Assembly (NCBI RefSeq): GCF_003626755.1 | Contig: NZ_RBCJ01000006.1 | Span: 1 to 64,000 of the forward strand | Length of the DNA stretch: 64,000 nucleotides | DNA from: Ulvibacterium marinum | Lineage (GTDB): Bacteria; Bacteroidota; Bacteroidia; Flavobacteriales; Flavobacteriaceae | Direction of reading: 5' to 3' | In this document: piece after piece, positions 34,263-42,705 of the stretch | How the letters are laid out: each line of letters opens with the position of its first letter | How positions within the stretch are numbered: the first letter of the stretch is position 1 | The notes under the pieces: model-generated | The model's database searches: none | What the model saw: only the letters and a program-made list of their open reading frames with translations | What the model was told of the DNA's origin: nothing | Program-made: the position numbers and the translations under genes

Positions 34263-35173
34263 TATTCATTTTCCTTTTTGAAAACAACTTCGCCGGGCAT
34301 ACCAATTTTTAAGGTTCCATCATTTTTGACCTTTACCTCCAAGGCATAAACCAGGTTTACCCGTTCTTCTTTGGTCTGTATGGTTTTTGGTGTAAACTCG
34401 GCTTCGCTTGCTATCCAAATTATGGTTCCATCCAGTTCCCGGAAATCATCCTCACCCTTATCAATTCGCACGGTTACCGTGTCATTTAATTGCACATCCT
34501 GTAAAAGTGTTGCACTGGTATAGGCACGCAACTTTATTTCATCCAAATTGGCCACTTTGTAAAGTGGTGTTCCCATACTCATTAGTTCCTTGGGTTCAGC
34601 GAATTTGGTGAGTACCGTGCCGGAAATGGGGTTTTTTACTTTATGGTCTTCCAGTTGTTTTTTCACCAGGGCAATTTGAGCTTCCAAGGGTTTGCGTTCG
34701 GCCAGGATGCCTCTATTGGCGATATTGATGTTGCGTCTTGTGGAATTAATACGCTGTTCGACTAAATCAATTTTACCGTTATAGTCGTCCAATTGTTGTT
34801 GAGTGGCCGCTTTTTGTTGCAATAGACGTTGCGTCCTGTCCCGTTCCCGGACCAGGTTACTTCTGTCGCGCACCAATATGGCCACCTCCGGTGCGGCCTC
34901 TTGTAACTTTAAGTCCAATGCTTGTAGCTGTGCTTCCAGCCGTACTTCTTCCAGATGTATTTGAGTCGTGTCTATAAGACCTACCCCTTGATCGGCCTTT
35001 AATTTTTGGCCTTCCTCAATGTTGAGAAAAACAAGCTCTCCATTGCCCATTGCGCTAACGGTTACACTTGTCGCTTCAAAGTTTCCATAGGCGTCGGCAA
35101 TTTTGCCGTTACCGCAGCTAGCCAGGAAAACCACACAAAAAAGCGAAAGGACCTGAGGTAATTTGGTGTGCAT
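34262..35173 (-). CDS. HlyD-family membrane fusion lipoprotein (YbhG-like)
   Basis: A 303-residue periplasmic adaptor. The signal ends in a lipobox (VVFLASC), so the protein is lipid-anchored. The lipoyl half-motif VSAMGNGELVFLNIEEGQKL and its counterpart KNPISGTVLTKFAEPKELM frame a long coiled-coil hairpin (about residues 75-170: LEAQLQALDLKLQEAAPEV and on). A beta-barrel domain follows (LRAYTSATLLQDVQLNDTVTV). This is the layout of YbhG/YhiI proteins that bridge ABC-2 permeases to an outer-membrane channel. It is 10 bases downstream of the TolC-like gene. Confidence 0.92.
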   Translation of the reverse strand: MHTKLPQVLSLFCVVFLASCGNGKIADAYGNFEATSVTVSAMGNGELVFLNIEEGQKLKADQGVGLIDTTQIHLEEVRLEAQLQALDLKLQEAAPEVAILVRDRSNLVRERDRTQRLLQQKAATQQQLDDYNGKIDLVEQRINSTRRNINIANRGILAERKPLEAQIALVKKQLEDHKVKNPISGTVLTKFAEPKELMSMGTPLYKVANLDEIKLRAYTSATLLQDVQLNDTVTVRIDKGEDDFRELDGTIIWIASEAEFTPKTIQTKEERVNLVYALEVKVKNDGTLKIGMPGEVVFKKENE

Positions 35174-35183
35174 TCTTTTGATT

Positions 35184-36458
35184 TTATAGTTGACCGATTA
35201 AGGTTAAATAATTTATTATGGTCTGCTGTAATTGAATTTTATTGAATTCCAATTGTTGTTCGGCATTGAGGGTGGCATTTACCTGGGTTACGTAATCATT
35301 GGAATTGATTACCCCATTGTCCAATTGGACCTTAGATTGTGTTAGTATGTCCTTTTGCATAGAGACAATGGCTTCATCATTTTTAATCTGCACCTGCAGA
35401 GCGGCCATGTCTTCCTGATATTCCAAACGATCGGAATCCAAATCAAAGAGGAAGAGTTCACGATCTACTTCAATCTGTTCCTGTTGCAACTTGATGCGTT
35501 CCCGTTCTTTTTTTCCTTTGCCCCAATCCAAAAAGTCCCATTTGAGCTTAACGCCACCCAAGGCGTAAGTGGCGGTACTGATGTCCGAAAAGTCTAAAGG
35601 ATTTGGATAGCCAACCCCTCCCTGTGCAAAGAGGGATATTTTAGGGCGGGTGCTGGCGGCAATGGACGCTTCCTGGGCGGCAAATAACGATTTTTGATTA
35701 TCAAAAAGTAACTCTTCAGGCCTATTGATGGCTTCCGCCTGAAAAGTTGGAACAACATAGGGTAGTTCAAATTGCACATCCTCAGGAAACGTCTTGCCAG
35801 TTAATTGCTCCAGAAGGGAAACATAGGTTCGGATATCCCCTTCTGTTTTTATGATTTCGGAGGTAAGTTCCAATTGCCGGACCATCAGCTTCGTAACTTC
35901 GCTTTCCAGTACCGTACCATTTTCAAAACCTGCCTGAAGGCTCTGAATATTTACTTCTAGATCCTCTTTGGAGGTTTGTAGGATCTGCTTTTGCTTTCTT
36001 GAAAGGGCGATTACGAAAACAATGGTGTTTACTCTATCCTTAAGGGAACGCAATTGTACCTCTAAAGATTTGCGTTCTACATTGGCTGATGCAATTTCCG
36101 AAGCCTTTTGTGCTTTTTTAATGCCGCCATCATATAGATCATAGTCAATGCCCACATATGCGGAGAAGGTCTCCAGGGGGGCATTGATAGCGTTATCGCC
36201 GATGGGAATGTTGATATTTTCGGACTGCAATTGTCCTTGCCCATTTAGACTGATTTTTGGTAGTCCGGTCTTACCTATGTTATTTAAATTAATGGCTTCT
36301 ATTTTGTCAATAAGGTCACTATCCTTTATGAGGGGATAGTGCTGCTCCGCCCATCGGTAAGCTTCTTCAAGTGGAATTGAGTTAGATTGGATTTGTCCAA
36401 GAACGGAAACACTGAAAAAGCATGAAGATAAAAAAAGACTGAGTTTTAACTGATTCAT
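35184..36458 (-). CDS. TolC-family outer membrane efflux protein
   Basis: A 424-residue outer membrane factor with a cleavable signal peptide (LSLFLSSCFFSVSVLGQ). It has the duplicated helical structure of TolC: IPLEEAYRWAEQHYPLIKDS at the start, long amphipathic helices (EIASANVERKSLEVQLRSLKDR), the middle repeat border RPKISLFAQGGVGYPNP, and a second half ending QLDNGVINSNDYVTQVNATLNAEQQLEF. It is the first gene after the TetR gene and is preceded by the best promoter/operator arrangement of the window, so transcription of the whole exporter operon probably starts here. Confidence 0.92.
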   Translation of the reverse strand: MNQLKLSLFLSSCFFSVSVLGQIQSNSIPLEEAYRWAEQHYPLIKDSDLIDKIEAINLNNIGKTGLPKISLNGQGQLQSENINIPIGDNAINAPLETFSAYVGIDYDLYDGGIKKAQKASEIASANVERKSLEVQLRSLKDRVNTIVFVIALSRKQKQILQTSKEDLEVNIQSLQAGFENGTVLESEVTKLMVRQLELTSEIIKTEGDIRTYVSLLEQLTGKTFPEDVQFELPYVVPTFQAEAINRPEELLFDNQKSLFAAQEASIAASTRPKISLFAQGGVGYPNPLDFSDISTATYALGGVKLKWDFLDWGKGKKERERIKLQQEQIEVDRELFLFDLDSDRLEYQEDMAALQVQIKNDEAIVSMQKDILTQSKVQLDNGVINSNDYVTQVNATLNAEQQLEFNKIQLQQTIINYLTLIGQL

Positions 36459-36474
36459 TTTTAGTTAATTGAAA

Positions 36475-36490
36475 TTAACCAAATGGTTAG
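36475..36490. promoter_or_regulatory. Candidate TetR operator, proximal copy
   Basis: TTAACCAAATGGTTAG contains the palindrome TAACCA-AA-TGGTTA. It lies 17 bases upstream of the tolC start and just downstream of the predicted -7 box, where a bound repressor would block transcription start. The same core recurs 49 bases away. Confidence 0.72.
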
Positions 36491-36501
36491 TTTTTATTCA
36501 A

Positions 36502-36532
36502 AAAATATATGCCGATCAGCATATTAACCAAA
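36502..36532 (-). promoter_or_regulatory. Predicted promoter of the efflux operon
   Basis: Read on the minus strand, TTTG (36532-36529), a 19-base spacer and TATATTTT (36509-36502) match the Bacteroidota consensus except for the last base. The -33 element lies inside the distal palindrome, and the proximal palindrome follows the -7 element. Transcription would begin near 36495. Confidence 0.6.
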
Positions 36533-36540
36533 TGGTTAAT
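36523..36540. promoter_or_regulatory. Candidate TetR operator, distal copy
   Basis: ATTAACCA-AA-TGGTTAAT is an 8+8 palindrome with the same core as the proximal copy. It covers the predicted -33 element of the tolC promoter and lies 16 bases after the tetR stop codon. Confidence 0.72.
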
Positions 36541-36555
36541 GCAAATATAAAAAAT

Positions 36556-37161
36556 TTAGTTCACGAAACTGGACTTTATGATTTCTTTGACAATCTGTTT
36601 GCGCTCACTCATCATTTTAACGTAGAGGTGAGAGGGAATTTCCAACATTCGTTCAAATATGGGACGTGCAATAAACGGGAATACGATCAGGGACATTGTA
36701 GTGAGCATGATGTGCTGGGGCGGTACGGGTTTCAAGATACCTTGTTGCTGCTCTTCTTGCATTTGCTCCAAAAATTTTAATAAGGATTGATCATCGTCGA
36801 TAATCTTTTTCATTTTCTCAATGGAATCTTTGTTGCCCTGCGCCATTTCATGTAACAGGAACATAGGCATGTCCGGATTTTGGACAATAGTATCGATATA
36901 GGTATCTACCAACAAACAGAGTTTATCATACACACTGCCCTTTGTATGGAGCACCGCAGAAAGTTTTGGGGCCATGATCTGTATGTTGGCCACAACGATG
37001 CCTTCGAACAATTTGCGTTTGCTCTTGAAATAATAATGCAACATGGCCTTATTGATTTCGGCCTTGTCCGCAATTTCCTGCATACGCGCCCCGGCAAACC
37101 CCTTTTGAATAAAGATAACCTTGGCCGCTTCAAGAATTTTTTGTTCCGTTTCGTTTTGCAT
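36556..37161 (-). CDS. TetR family transcription regulator of the efflux operon
   Basis: A 201-residue TetR protein. The N-terminal helix-turn-helix is clear: KILEAAKVIFIQKGFAGARM, QEIADKAEINKAMLHYYFKS, KRKLFEGIV. The C-terminal ligand domain is all helical and resembles the CecR/YbiH and AcrR class, which control YbhGFSR exporters in other bacteria (PMFLLHEMAQG; MTLIVFPFIARPIFERML-type region). The gene directly precedes tolC on the same strand with 97 bases between them, containing two matching palindromes. The protein most likely binds these and represses the exporter until a toxic compound is bound; whether it also controls itself is not visible. Confidence 0.9.
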   Translation of the reverse strand: MQNETEQKILEAAKVIFIQKGFAGARMQEIADKAEINKAMLHYYFKSKRKLFEGIVVANIQIMAPKLSAVLHTKGSVYDKLCLLVDTYIDTIVQNPDMPMFLLHEMAQGNKDSIEKMKKIIDDDQSLLKFLEQMQEEQQQGILKPVPPQHIMLTTMSLIVFPFIARPIFERMLEIPSHLYVKMMSERKQIVKEIIKSSFVN

Positions 37162-37245
37162 AAGTAACCCGTTTTAGCAAGTTCAAATTTAGGAAAACTA
37201 TTGTTTTGTATATTTTGTGCCAAAGTAGAAAACGCGAACAACAAA

Positions 37246-37453
37246 ATGAAAACACAGGTAATTTTAGTTTTTCGTAAAAAAGGCACCTCACACTACCAAG
37301 GACAAACAATATGGATAAGAGACCGCTGGATTTCTGTGTACAATGGCATAGGCGCCGCAGAAATTCGGTTTTGACAATGGGTTCTTTTTTTTTGAGGAAA
37401 CTACTGCTCGTAAGGGTTACAAATCCGTCGTTGACAGATTAAAAAAAGAGTAA
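37246..37453 (+). pseudogene. Possible frameshifted small gene (68 codons when repaired)
   Basis: From ATG 37246 a frame of 42 codons (starting MKTQVILVFRKKGTSHYQ) ends at TGA 37372-37374. Removing one T from the TTTT run at 37369-37372 would continue the frame through FDNGFFFFEETTARKG and DRLKKE to TAA 37451-37453. Both halves read like coding sequence, so this may be a decayed gene, a gene fragment or a sequencing error. I do not recognise a family; the start vaguely recalls glycosyltransferase N termini. The rest of the 353-base gap between tetR and the methyltransferase gene shows nothing else. Confidence 0.3.
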
Positions 37454-37514
37454 AGAAAAAAGATGAATATCTTTAAGAAGAACTTCATCACAGATTGCTT
37501 TTAAAATTGATAAA

Positions 37515-38186
37515 ATGCAAGGAAACAAAATCTCAATAAAAGTAGTGTCCGGTTTAACATCATTTATGTTGTTTTTACTAGTGTTGAACGTGCAGTCTCA
37601 GGAAATAGCCCCTAAAACCGATCTCGATAAAAAAGTAGAGGCTTTCCTAGAGGATTATGAGGGAAAGTGGCGTGATATGAATATCCCAGCTTCCGATGGA
37701 AAGTTACTTTATGACATTATCCTGAAAAACGGCTATACCAAAGGTCTGGAAATAGGCACTTCAACAGGGCATTCTGCCATATGGATTGCCTGGGCGTTCA
37801 GTAAGACCGGAGGAAAATTGATCACTATCGATATCGATGAGACTCGGCACAAGCAAGCCCTAGCCAATCTAAAAGAGGTAGGATTGTCAGAATATGTTGA
37901 TGCCCGCCTTGCCGATGCCCATAAGTTGGTAAAGGAATTGGGCGTTACCTTCGATTTTGTATTCAGTGATGCGGATAAAGGTTGGTACATTAATTATTTT
38001 AAGGATATTGCGCCAAAATTAAAAAAAGGAGGTTGCTTTACCGCCCACAATGTAAGACCAAAAAATTCGGGACAAAGAGGAATGCGAGGGACAGGGGAGT
38101 ACTTGGAGTACGTTTTAGGCCTGGATACTTTTACTACAACAGTGGATAATTCCGGTGGAGGTTTGGCCATCAGTTACAAAAATTAG
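37515..38186 (+). CDS. Exported class I SAM-dependent O-methyltransferase
   Basis: A 223-residue protein with a Rossmann methyltransferase core: LEIGTSTGHSAIWIAWAF is motif I (SAM binding), KLITIDIDETRHKQALANL is the acidic motif II, and FDFVFSDADKGWYINYFK contains the Asp residues that bind metal and substrate in the O-methyltransferase 3 (catechol/caffeoyl-CoA type) family. The end, GGGLAISYKN, is typical. Unusually, the first 30 residues form a signal peptide (LTSFMLFLLVLNVQSQ), so the enzyme is predicted to leave the cytoplasm, where SAM would not normally be available. The APC permease gene starts 6 bases downstream, suggesting an operon. Confidence 0.8.
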   Translation: MQGNKISIKVVSGLTSFMLFLLVLNVQSQEIAPKTDLDKKVEAFLEDYEGKWRDMNIPASDGKLLYDIILKNGYTKGLEIGTSTGHSAIWIAWAFSKTGGKLITIDIDETRHKQALANLKEVGLSEYVDARLADAHKLVKELGVTFDFVFSDADKGWYINYFKDIAPKLKKGGCFTAHNVRPKNSGQRGMRGTGEYLEYVLGLDTFTTTVDNSGGGLAISYKN

Positions 38187-38192
38187 ATTCGT

Positions 38193-39575
38193 TTGGCTAG
38201 CAAGGAAAAAGATAAGCTTGATCGCAGTCTGGGGTTTTTTTCATTGACGAATATCGTCATCGCCAACATGATCGGAGCAGGAATATTTACGACTTCCGGC
38301 CTGTTGATGGGCGACATCGGAAATCCGTGGATACTTCTTCTTTTTTGGGTGATCGGCGGTGTTTTGGCACTATGTGGTGCCCTAAGCTATGGAGAATTAG
38401 GGGCAGCCATGCCCCAAGCGGGAGGAGAATACAATTTTTTATCCAAGCTTTTCCATCCCATATATGGCTTTTTAAGCGGATGGGCATCTTTCATTGCAGG
38501 GTTTTCGGCACCCATCGCCGCTTCGGCCATCGGTTTTAGCGCATATTTTTTTCGGGCATTTCCGCAGTTCGGTTCTACCATGGGTCTTTCCATGGACACC
38601 AACAAGAAATTGGTGTCCATCTGTGTAATTCTCTTATTTTCTGCAGTACACCTTAGAGGGATTAAGTTTGGCGCCAAAGTCCAGAACTATCTTACCGTAT
38701 TCAAGGTGGTATTGGTAGTCGGTTTACTGATTGTTGGCTTTTTATGGGGCAATGGTGACCTATCTCATTTCTCAGATCAAGTAAGGGTTACATCGGATTT
38801 CGGAAGTTGGAAAACGGCCGGGCTCTCATTAATGTGGATTACGTTTGCCTATACCGGCTGGAATGCATCGGTGTATGTTGGTTCGGAAATCAAGAATCCC
38901 AAGAAAAACCTGGCCAAATCCCTTATTTTTGGAACCATTATCGTTATGCTTTTGTACTTGTTGTTAAATATACTGTTTATTTATGCCATTCCTCCGGCAG
39001 ACATGAAAGGGGTGGTCGCCATTGGTGGGCTGGCCGTCAATAATTTGTTCGGCAGTTCTGCAGATGCGGTAGTTTCACTTCTGATTTCATTTGCACTTTT
39101 TTCTTCCTTAAGCGCCTTTATAATACTAGGGCCAAGAATCTATTATGCGATGGCGAAAGATGGCTATTTCTTTAAATTCCTAGCCCAGATTCACCCCGTT
39201 TTTAAGGTTCCCTCCAAGGCGATTCTTATTCAGGCACTAGTATCAATATTACTGGTACTTTCGGGTACCTTTGATCAAATATTGACTTATATGGGTTTTG
39301 CATTGGGAATTTTTCCAATCCTAGCCGTAGTTGGCCTATTTAAACTTAGGAAATCGGGTCAATCTGTCCTGAAACTACCTGGATACCCATGGGTACAAGT
39401 TTTTTACATTGTAATAAGTCTTTCGATTCTGGTTTTAGCTTTTTTTGAACGGCCAAAGGAATCATCCATAGCCCTGCTTTCAATGCTGGTGGGGATTCCT
39501 ATTTTTTTTGCGTTCAAACACTTTCAGCATAATACAAATTTCAACGCATCGGAGAACCAGTCTAAAAATAGATAA
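38193..39575 (+). CDS. APC family amino acid permease
   Basis: A 460-residue amino acid/polyamine/organocation transporter with 12 predicted helices. Helix 1 has the family motif NIVIANMIGAGIFTTSG, where GAGIF forms the unwound substrate site. Other markers are CGALSYGELGAAMPQAGGEY, GWASFIAGFSAPIAASA and FAYTGWNASVYVGSEIKNPKKN. It must start at the TTG at 38193, because the next in-frame ATG falls within helix 1. It follows the exported methyltransferase by 6 bases. Substrate is unknown; LAT-like amino acid exchangers are the closest impression. Confidence 0.9.
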   Translation: MASKEKDKLDRSLGFFSLTNIVIANMIGAGIFTTSGLLMGDIGNPWILLLFWVIGGVLALCGALSYGELGAAMPQAGGEYNFLSKLFHPIYGFLSGWASFIAGFSAPIAASAIGFSAYFFRAFPQFGSTMGLSMDTNKKLVSICVILLFSAVHLRGIKFGAKVQNYLTVFKVVLVVGLLIVGFLWGNGDLSHFSDQVRVTSDFGSWKTAGLSLMWITFAYTGWNASVYVGSEIKNPKKNLAKSLIFGTIIVMLLYLLLNILFIYAIPPADMKGVVAIGGLAVNNLFGSSADAVVSLLISFALFSSLSAFIILGPRIYYAMAKDGYFFKFLAQIHPVFKVPSKAILIQALVSILLVLSGTFDQILTYMGFALGIFPILAVVGLFKLRKSGQSVLKLPGYPWVQVFYIVISLSILVLAFFERPKESSIALLSMLVGIPIFFAFKHFQHNTNFNASENQSKNR

Positions 39576-39731
39576 TTGGATAAAAATCGGTTCGAATTTA
39601 AGCATATGGAGTTTAACCCAATATAAATCTATTCCTCTCTCTTTTAGCTACCCAGATAAAGTATTTTTATGATTTCGATATATTGAAAAGTGAAGAAGTT
39701 ATTGTAAACTAATATGGTAATAGGTCATTGT

Positions 39732-40403
39732 TTACAACATAAATGCAATGACTATTCCCAAAACGATAGCCAACAATTTTCTTAAATTGAACGTATGTCC
39801 CTCCGAACTCTCGAAAAGAATGACTGTGGAGATATGCAGAAACACCCCAATGACCACTGCATTGATATAACTTAAATAGGGTGAAATAAGATCAACATTG
39901 GTGGCAAAATAGCTGCCCAAAGGAGTCATCAATGCAAAAAGACTTATAAACATTAGCGCATAAGTCATTTTTAATTTAGAGCCTAGAAGAAAGATGCTAA
40001 GAATAACGGCTATGGGAACTTTATGTACCAGTATGCCATAGATAATGGTGCCATTTTCCTGAACCGGGAAGCCTTCCAAAAACGCGTGAATGGAGAGACT
40101 AACGAATAAAAGCCAAGGAAAAAGGGTCTTTTCCCCATTCGTGTGAATATGACCATGCTCAGCTCCCTTAGAAAAAAATTCCAAAAATATTTGGAAAAGA
40201 ATGCCCAGCATAATAAAAACCCCAACGACTTTTGCATTGGAATTTATATAGGCTTTCGGGAAAAGTTCAAAAAGGGTCAAAGCCAATAAAAATGCTCCAC
40301 TAAAGGCCAAAAGGAGCTTGAAATTCGCTTTATTTTTTGGTTTGAAAAGAACCACAAAACCAAAACTTAGCAATACGGCCAGGAAAGGCAAAAGGTATTT
40401 CAA
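39732..40403 (-). CDS. ZIP family divalent metal transporter
   Basis: A 223-residue membrane protein with about eight helices. The metal-binding helices are recognizable: LFVSLSIHAFLEGFPVQ (HxxxEG) and YGILVHKVPIAVILSIFLLG (HKxP), the hallmark pair of ZIP zinc/iron transporters. A His-containing loop (EHGHIHTNGE) between helices 3 and 4 fits the variable metal-binding loop of the family. The start is TTG at 40403; an in-frame stop lies just upstream and no ATG gives a full first helix. It probably imports zinc or another divalent metal. It stands alone. Confidence 0.88.
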   Translation of the reverse strand: MKYLLPFLAVLLSFGFVVLFKPKNKANFKLLLAFSGAFLLALTLFELFPKAYINSNAKVVGVFIMLGILFQIFLEFFSKGAEHGHIHTNGEKTLFPWLLFVSLSIHAFLEGFPVQENGTIIYGILVHKVPIAVILSIFLLGSKLKMTYALMFISLFALMTPLGSYFATNVDLISPYLSYINAVVIGVFLHISTVILFESSEGHTFNLRKLLAIVLGIVIAFML

Positions 40404-40498
40404 TGGATTATTGGATTAGGTTGTTTTTAGGATTTATAGTATCACAAATCCATAAGGCTCAAAAATACTGTATTTTTGCTTCAATTTGATTATGGGGG

Positions 40499-41662
40499 AT
40501 GAATAACAACTTTACCATGGTGGCCAAGACCTTGTTCGGTTTTGAGGAAATATTGGCCAAGGAATTACGCAATCTGGGTGCTGGAAATGTAAAAACAGGC
40601 ACGCGAAACGTATCCTTTGAAGGGGATACCGGGTTTATGTACAAGGCCAACCTATGTCTACGCACTGCCATAAAGATTGTTAAGCCCATCCATTCCTTTT
40701 CCATTCGCAATACCCATGATCTATATCGAAAGATCTATGCTATGGATTGGTCGGATTACCTCTCTGTTGATGCAACATTTGCCATAGATACTACCTTACA
40801 CTCCGATAAGTTTACACATTCTCTTTACGTTTCCCAAAAGGCAAAGGACGCCATTGCGGATAAGTTTCGAGCGTTAGATGGTAAGCGGCCCAATGTGGAT
40901 ATTAAGAATCCGGATATCCGAATAAATATCCATATACAAAATGACCACTGCAATGTGTCCCTGGATAGTTCCGGGAGTTCCTTGCATCATAGAGGCTACC
41001 GAACCGCTACGAACATAGCCCCTATAAACGAAGTGCTTGCAGCCGGATTGTTACTTTTAAGCGAATGGGATGGTCGGTCGGATTTTCTAGATCCTATGTG
41101 TGGTAGCGGCACTTTTTTGACGGAAGCGGCGATGATCGCATGTAACATTCCAGCAAACATTAATCGTAAGGGCTTCGCCTTTGAAAAATGGTACGATTTT
41201 GATGCCGTTCTTTTTGAGAAAATTATAGATACCAGCCTCAACAAGGCCAGGGAGTTTCATTATAAGATCGTTGGGTATGACAAGGCCCCCTCAGCGGTAC
41301 GAAAGGCGCAGGACAATATTGAAAATGCAAATCTTTCTGAATATATAACCATAGAACAAAAGAATTTTTTTGCCAGCGAAAAGTTTACGGAAGGAAGATT
41401 GCATATGGTATTCAATCCGCCGTATGGAGAGCGTCTGAATCTGGATATGGAAAACTTTTATGCATCAATCGGAGATACCTTAAAACAAAAGTATCCTGGG
41501 ACGGATTCCTGGTTCATTACTTCCAATTTGGAGGCCTTAAAGTATGTGGGTCTTCGGCCCTCACGGAAGATAAAGGTATTTAATAGTCATTTGGAATCAC
41601 GTTTGGTCAAATATGTAATGTACGAAGGGAGTAAGAAGGCAAAATATCAACAATCCCTATGA
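40499..41662 (+). CDS. THUMP-domain class I SAM RNA methyltransferase (RlmL/RlmK-N-like)
   Basis: A 387-residue enzyme. The N-terminal 160 residues are a ferredoxin-like plus THUMP RNA-binding domain (MVAKTLFGFEEILAKELRNLG; VSLDSSGSSLHHRGYR). The methyltransferase core has DFLDPMCGSGTFLTEAAM (motif I), KIVGYDKAPSAVRKAQDNIE, and the catalytic MVFNPPYGERL (NPPY motif for N-methylation of a base). Homologues methylate 23S rRNA guanine (m2G2445 type). A TATTTTTG element at 40471-40478 could be its -7 box. A small membrane protein gene follows 22 bases later. Confidence 0.88.
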   Translation: MNNNFTMVAKTLFGFEEILAKELRNLGAGNVKTGTRNVSFEGDTGFMYKANLCLRTAIKIVKPIHSFSIRNTHDLYRKIYAMDWSDYLSVDATFAIDTTLHSDKFTHSLYVSQKAKDAIADKFRALDGKRPNVDIKNPDIRINIHIQNDHCNVSLDSSGSSLHHRGYRTATNIAPINEVLAAGLLLLSEWDGRSDFLDPMCGSGTFLTEAAMIACNIPANINRKGFAFEKWYDFDAVLFEKIIDTSLNKAREFHYKIVGYDKAPSAVRKAQDNIENANLSEYITIEQKNFFASEKFTEGRLHMVFNPPYGERLNLDMENFYASIGDTLKQKYPGTDSWFITSNLEALKYVGLRPSRKIKVFNSHLESRLVKYVMYEGSKKAKYQQSL

Positions 41663-41684
41663 TTCATTGAAATTCACCTGAACC

Positions 41685-41915
41685 ATGCGACCCAAGTATA
41701 AGGCTCTTCTATTCAATTTCATTGCTTTTGTAACGCTATTCCTTGTCGCCCGATTAATACTTGGGTACTTTTTACCGATCAACCGAATTTTTTTAGCGGT
41801 AACCTCTGCGATTATTGCCAATGTATTGGCACCTAAATTCGGCGCTATCAAGACCGATGAAGGGGAAAAAGTATTGATGAAGTGGATTTTTATAAAAGGA
41901 ATGCGCGAGTTATGA
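41685..41915 (+). CDS. Small two-helix membrane protein
   Basis: A 76-residue protein with two predicted membrane helices (ALLFNFIAFVTLFLVARLIL and INRIFLAVTSAIIANVLAP) and a short charged C terminus (TDEGEKVLMKW...). It lies 22 bases downstream of the RNA methyltransferase gene, probably in the same transcript, and its coding bias matches its neighbours. I do not recognise a named family; similar small proteins occur in this position in flavobacteria as far as I recall. It is convergent with the DUF6048 gene, one base apart. Confidence 0.7.
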   Translation: MRPKYKALLFNFIAFVTLFLVARLILGYFLPINRIFLAVTSAIIANVLAPKFGAIKTDEGEKVLMKWIFIKGMREL

Positions 41916-41916
41916 A

Positions 41917-42705
41917 TTATTCCTCGGTTTCCTGTTCTTCTACTTCCTCCGGTTTTTTGGTTTTCTTGTATAACGGTATCAAATAGGAAATGGAATAGTT
42001 ATAGCCCACGCCAAACTTACTTCCTTCGGTAACCTTATTAAATCCGGGGATAAATAAATTGGGAAAAGGCTCTACATTCGGATCACTAAATAAAAAGCCC
42101 AAGCGAATACTGCCACCTAGATAAATATTGGCAAATAGCTCTACTTTGGTCCCAAAAACAAATTCGATCCAGGATTGTGAGCGACCACTGAATTCTTGAG
42201 CTTCCGTGGAACCCGGTGCAAATTGATCCCTACTCCAATAACTGTTACTTTCGTAAAAACGAAAGCTGTCCACAGTTTGGCTAAAACTACTGATGGCAAA
42301 TCGTCCACCAACAAAAATAGAATTGTTCATCCCATACCAATTTTCATAGGTATTGTAATCCACTCCTAATTTTAGATAGCTCCCAGAAGTAGTGAAATCA
42401 TAAAGTTCCGCATCGTTGGGAACATCTATACCACCTAATTCTTCTATTCTGGTTTTATTCTCGTTGCCCAATTCCGCCGCCAAATATAATTTTTGGGTCA
42501 GCCGATAATCCCCCACAATTTCAAAGCCCGTATAATTATCCTGAAAAGAGGACACAATAGGCCGGCTTAGGTCTATTCCAACCCTAATGCCATAAGGTTG
42601 TTCGTAGACAACGGTATCCTTGGGCTGAAGGTCTATAGGTTCTTGTTGCGCTATAATTGGCACAAGTCCCAGGAAAAGAAATAGGTTAATGAAATATCTT
42701 GACAT
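41917..42705 (-). CDS. DUF6048 outer membrane beta-barrel-like protein
   Basis: About 262 residues from ATG 42705, chosen because it gives a clean signal peptide (FINLFLFLGLVPIIAQ); the frame itself runs back to 42753. The mature protein is rich in alternating aromatic strands (YGIRVGIDLSRPIVSSF, LKLGVDYNTYENWYGM, IYLGGSIRLGFLF, FGVGYNYSISYLIPLY) and ends in an acidic tail (PEEVEEQETEE). This looks like a small barrel protein with a Lys/Glu-rich extension. It overlaps the DUF6452 lipoprotein gene by 20 bases and belongs to the rlmD-DUF6452-DUF6048 group common in flavobacteria. Function unknown. Confidence 0.75.
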   Translation of the reverse strand: MSRYFINLFLFLGLVPIIAQQEPIDLQPKDTVVYEQPYGIRVGIDLSRPIVSSFQDNYTGFEIVGDYRLTQKLYLAAELGNENKTRIEELGGIDVPNDAELYDFTTSGSYLKLGVDYNTYENWYGMNNSIFVGGRFAISSFSQTVDSFRFYESNSYWSRDQFAPGSTEAQEFSGRSQSWIEFVFGTKVELFANIYLGGSIRLGFLFSDPNVEPFPNLFIPGFNKVTEGSKFGVGYNYSISYLIPLYKKTKKPEEVEEQETEE

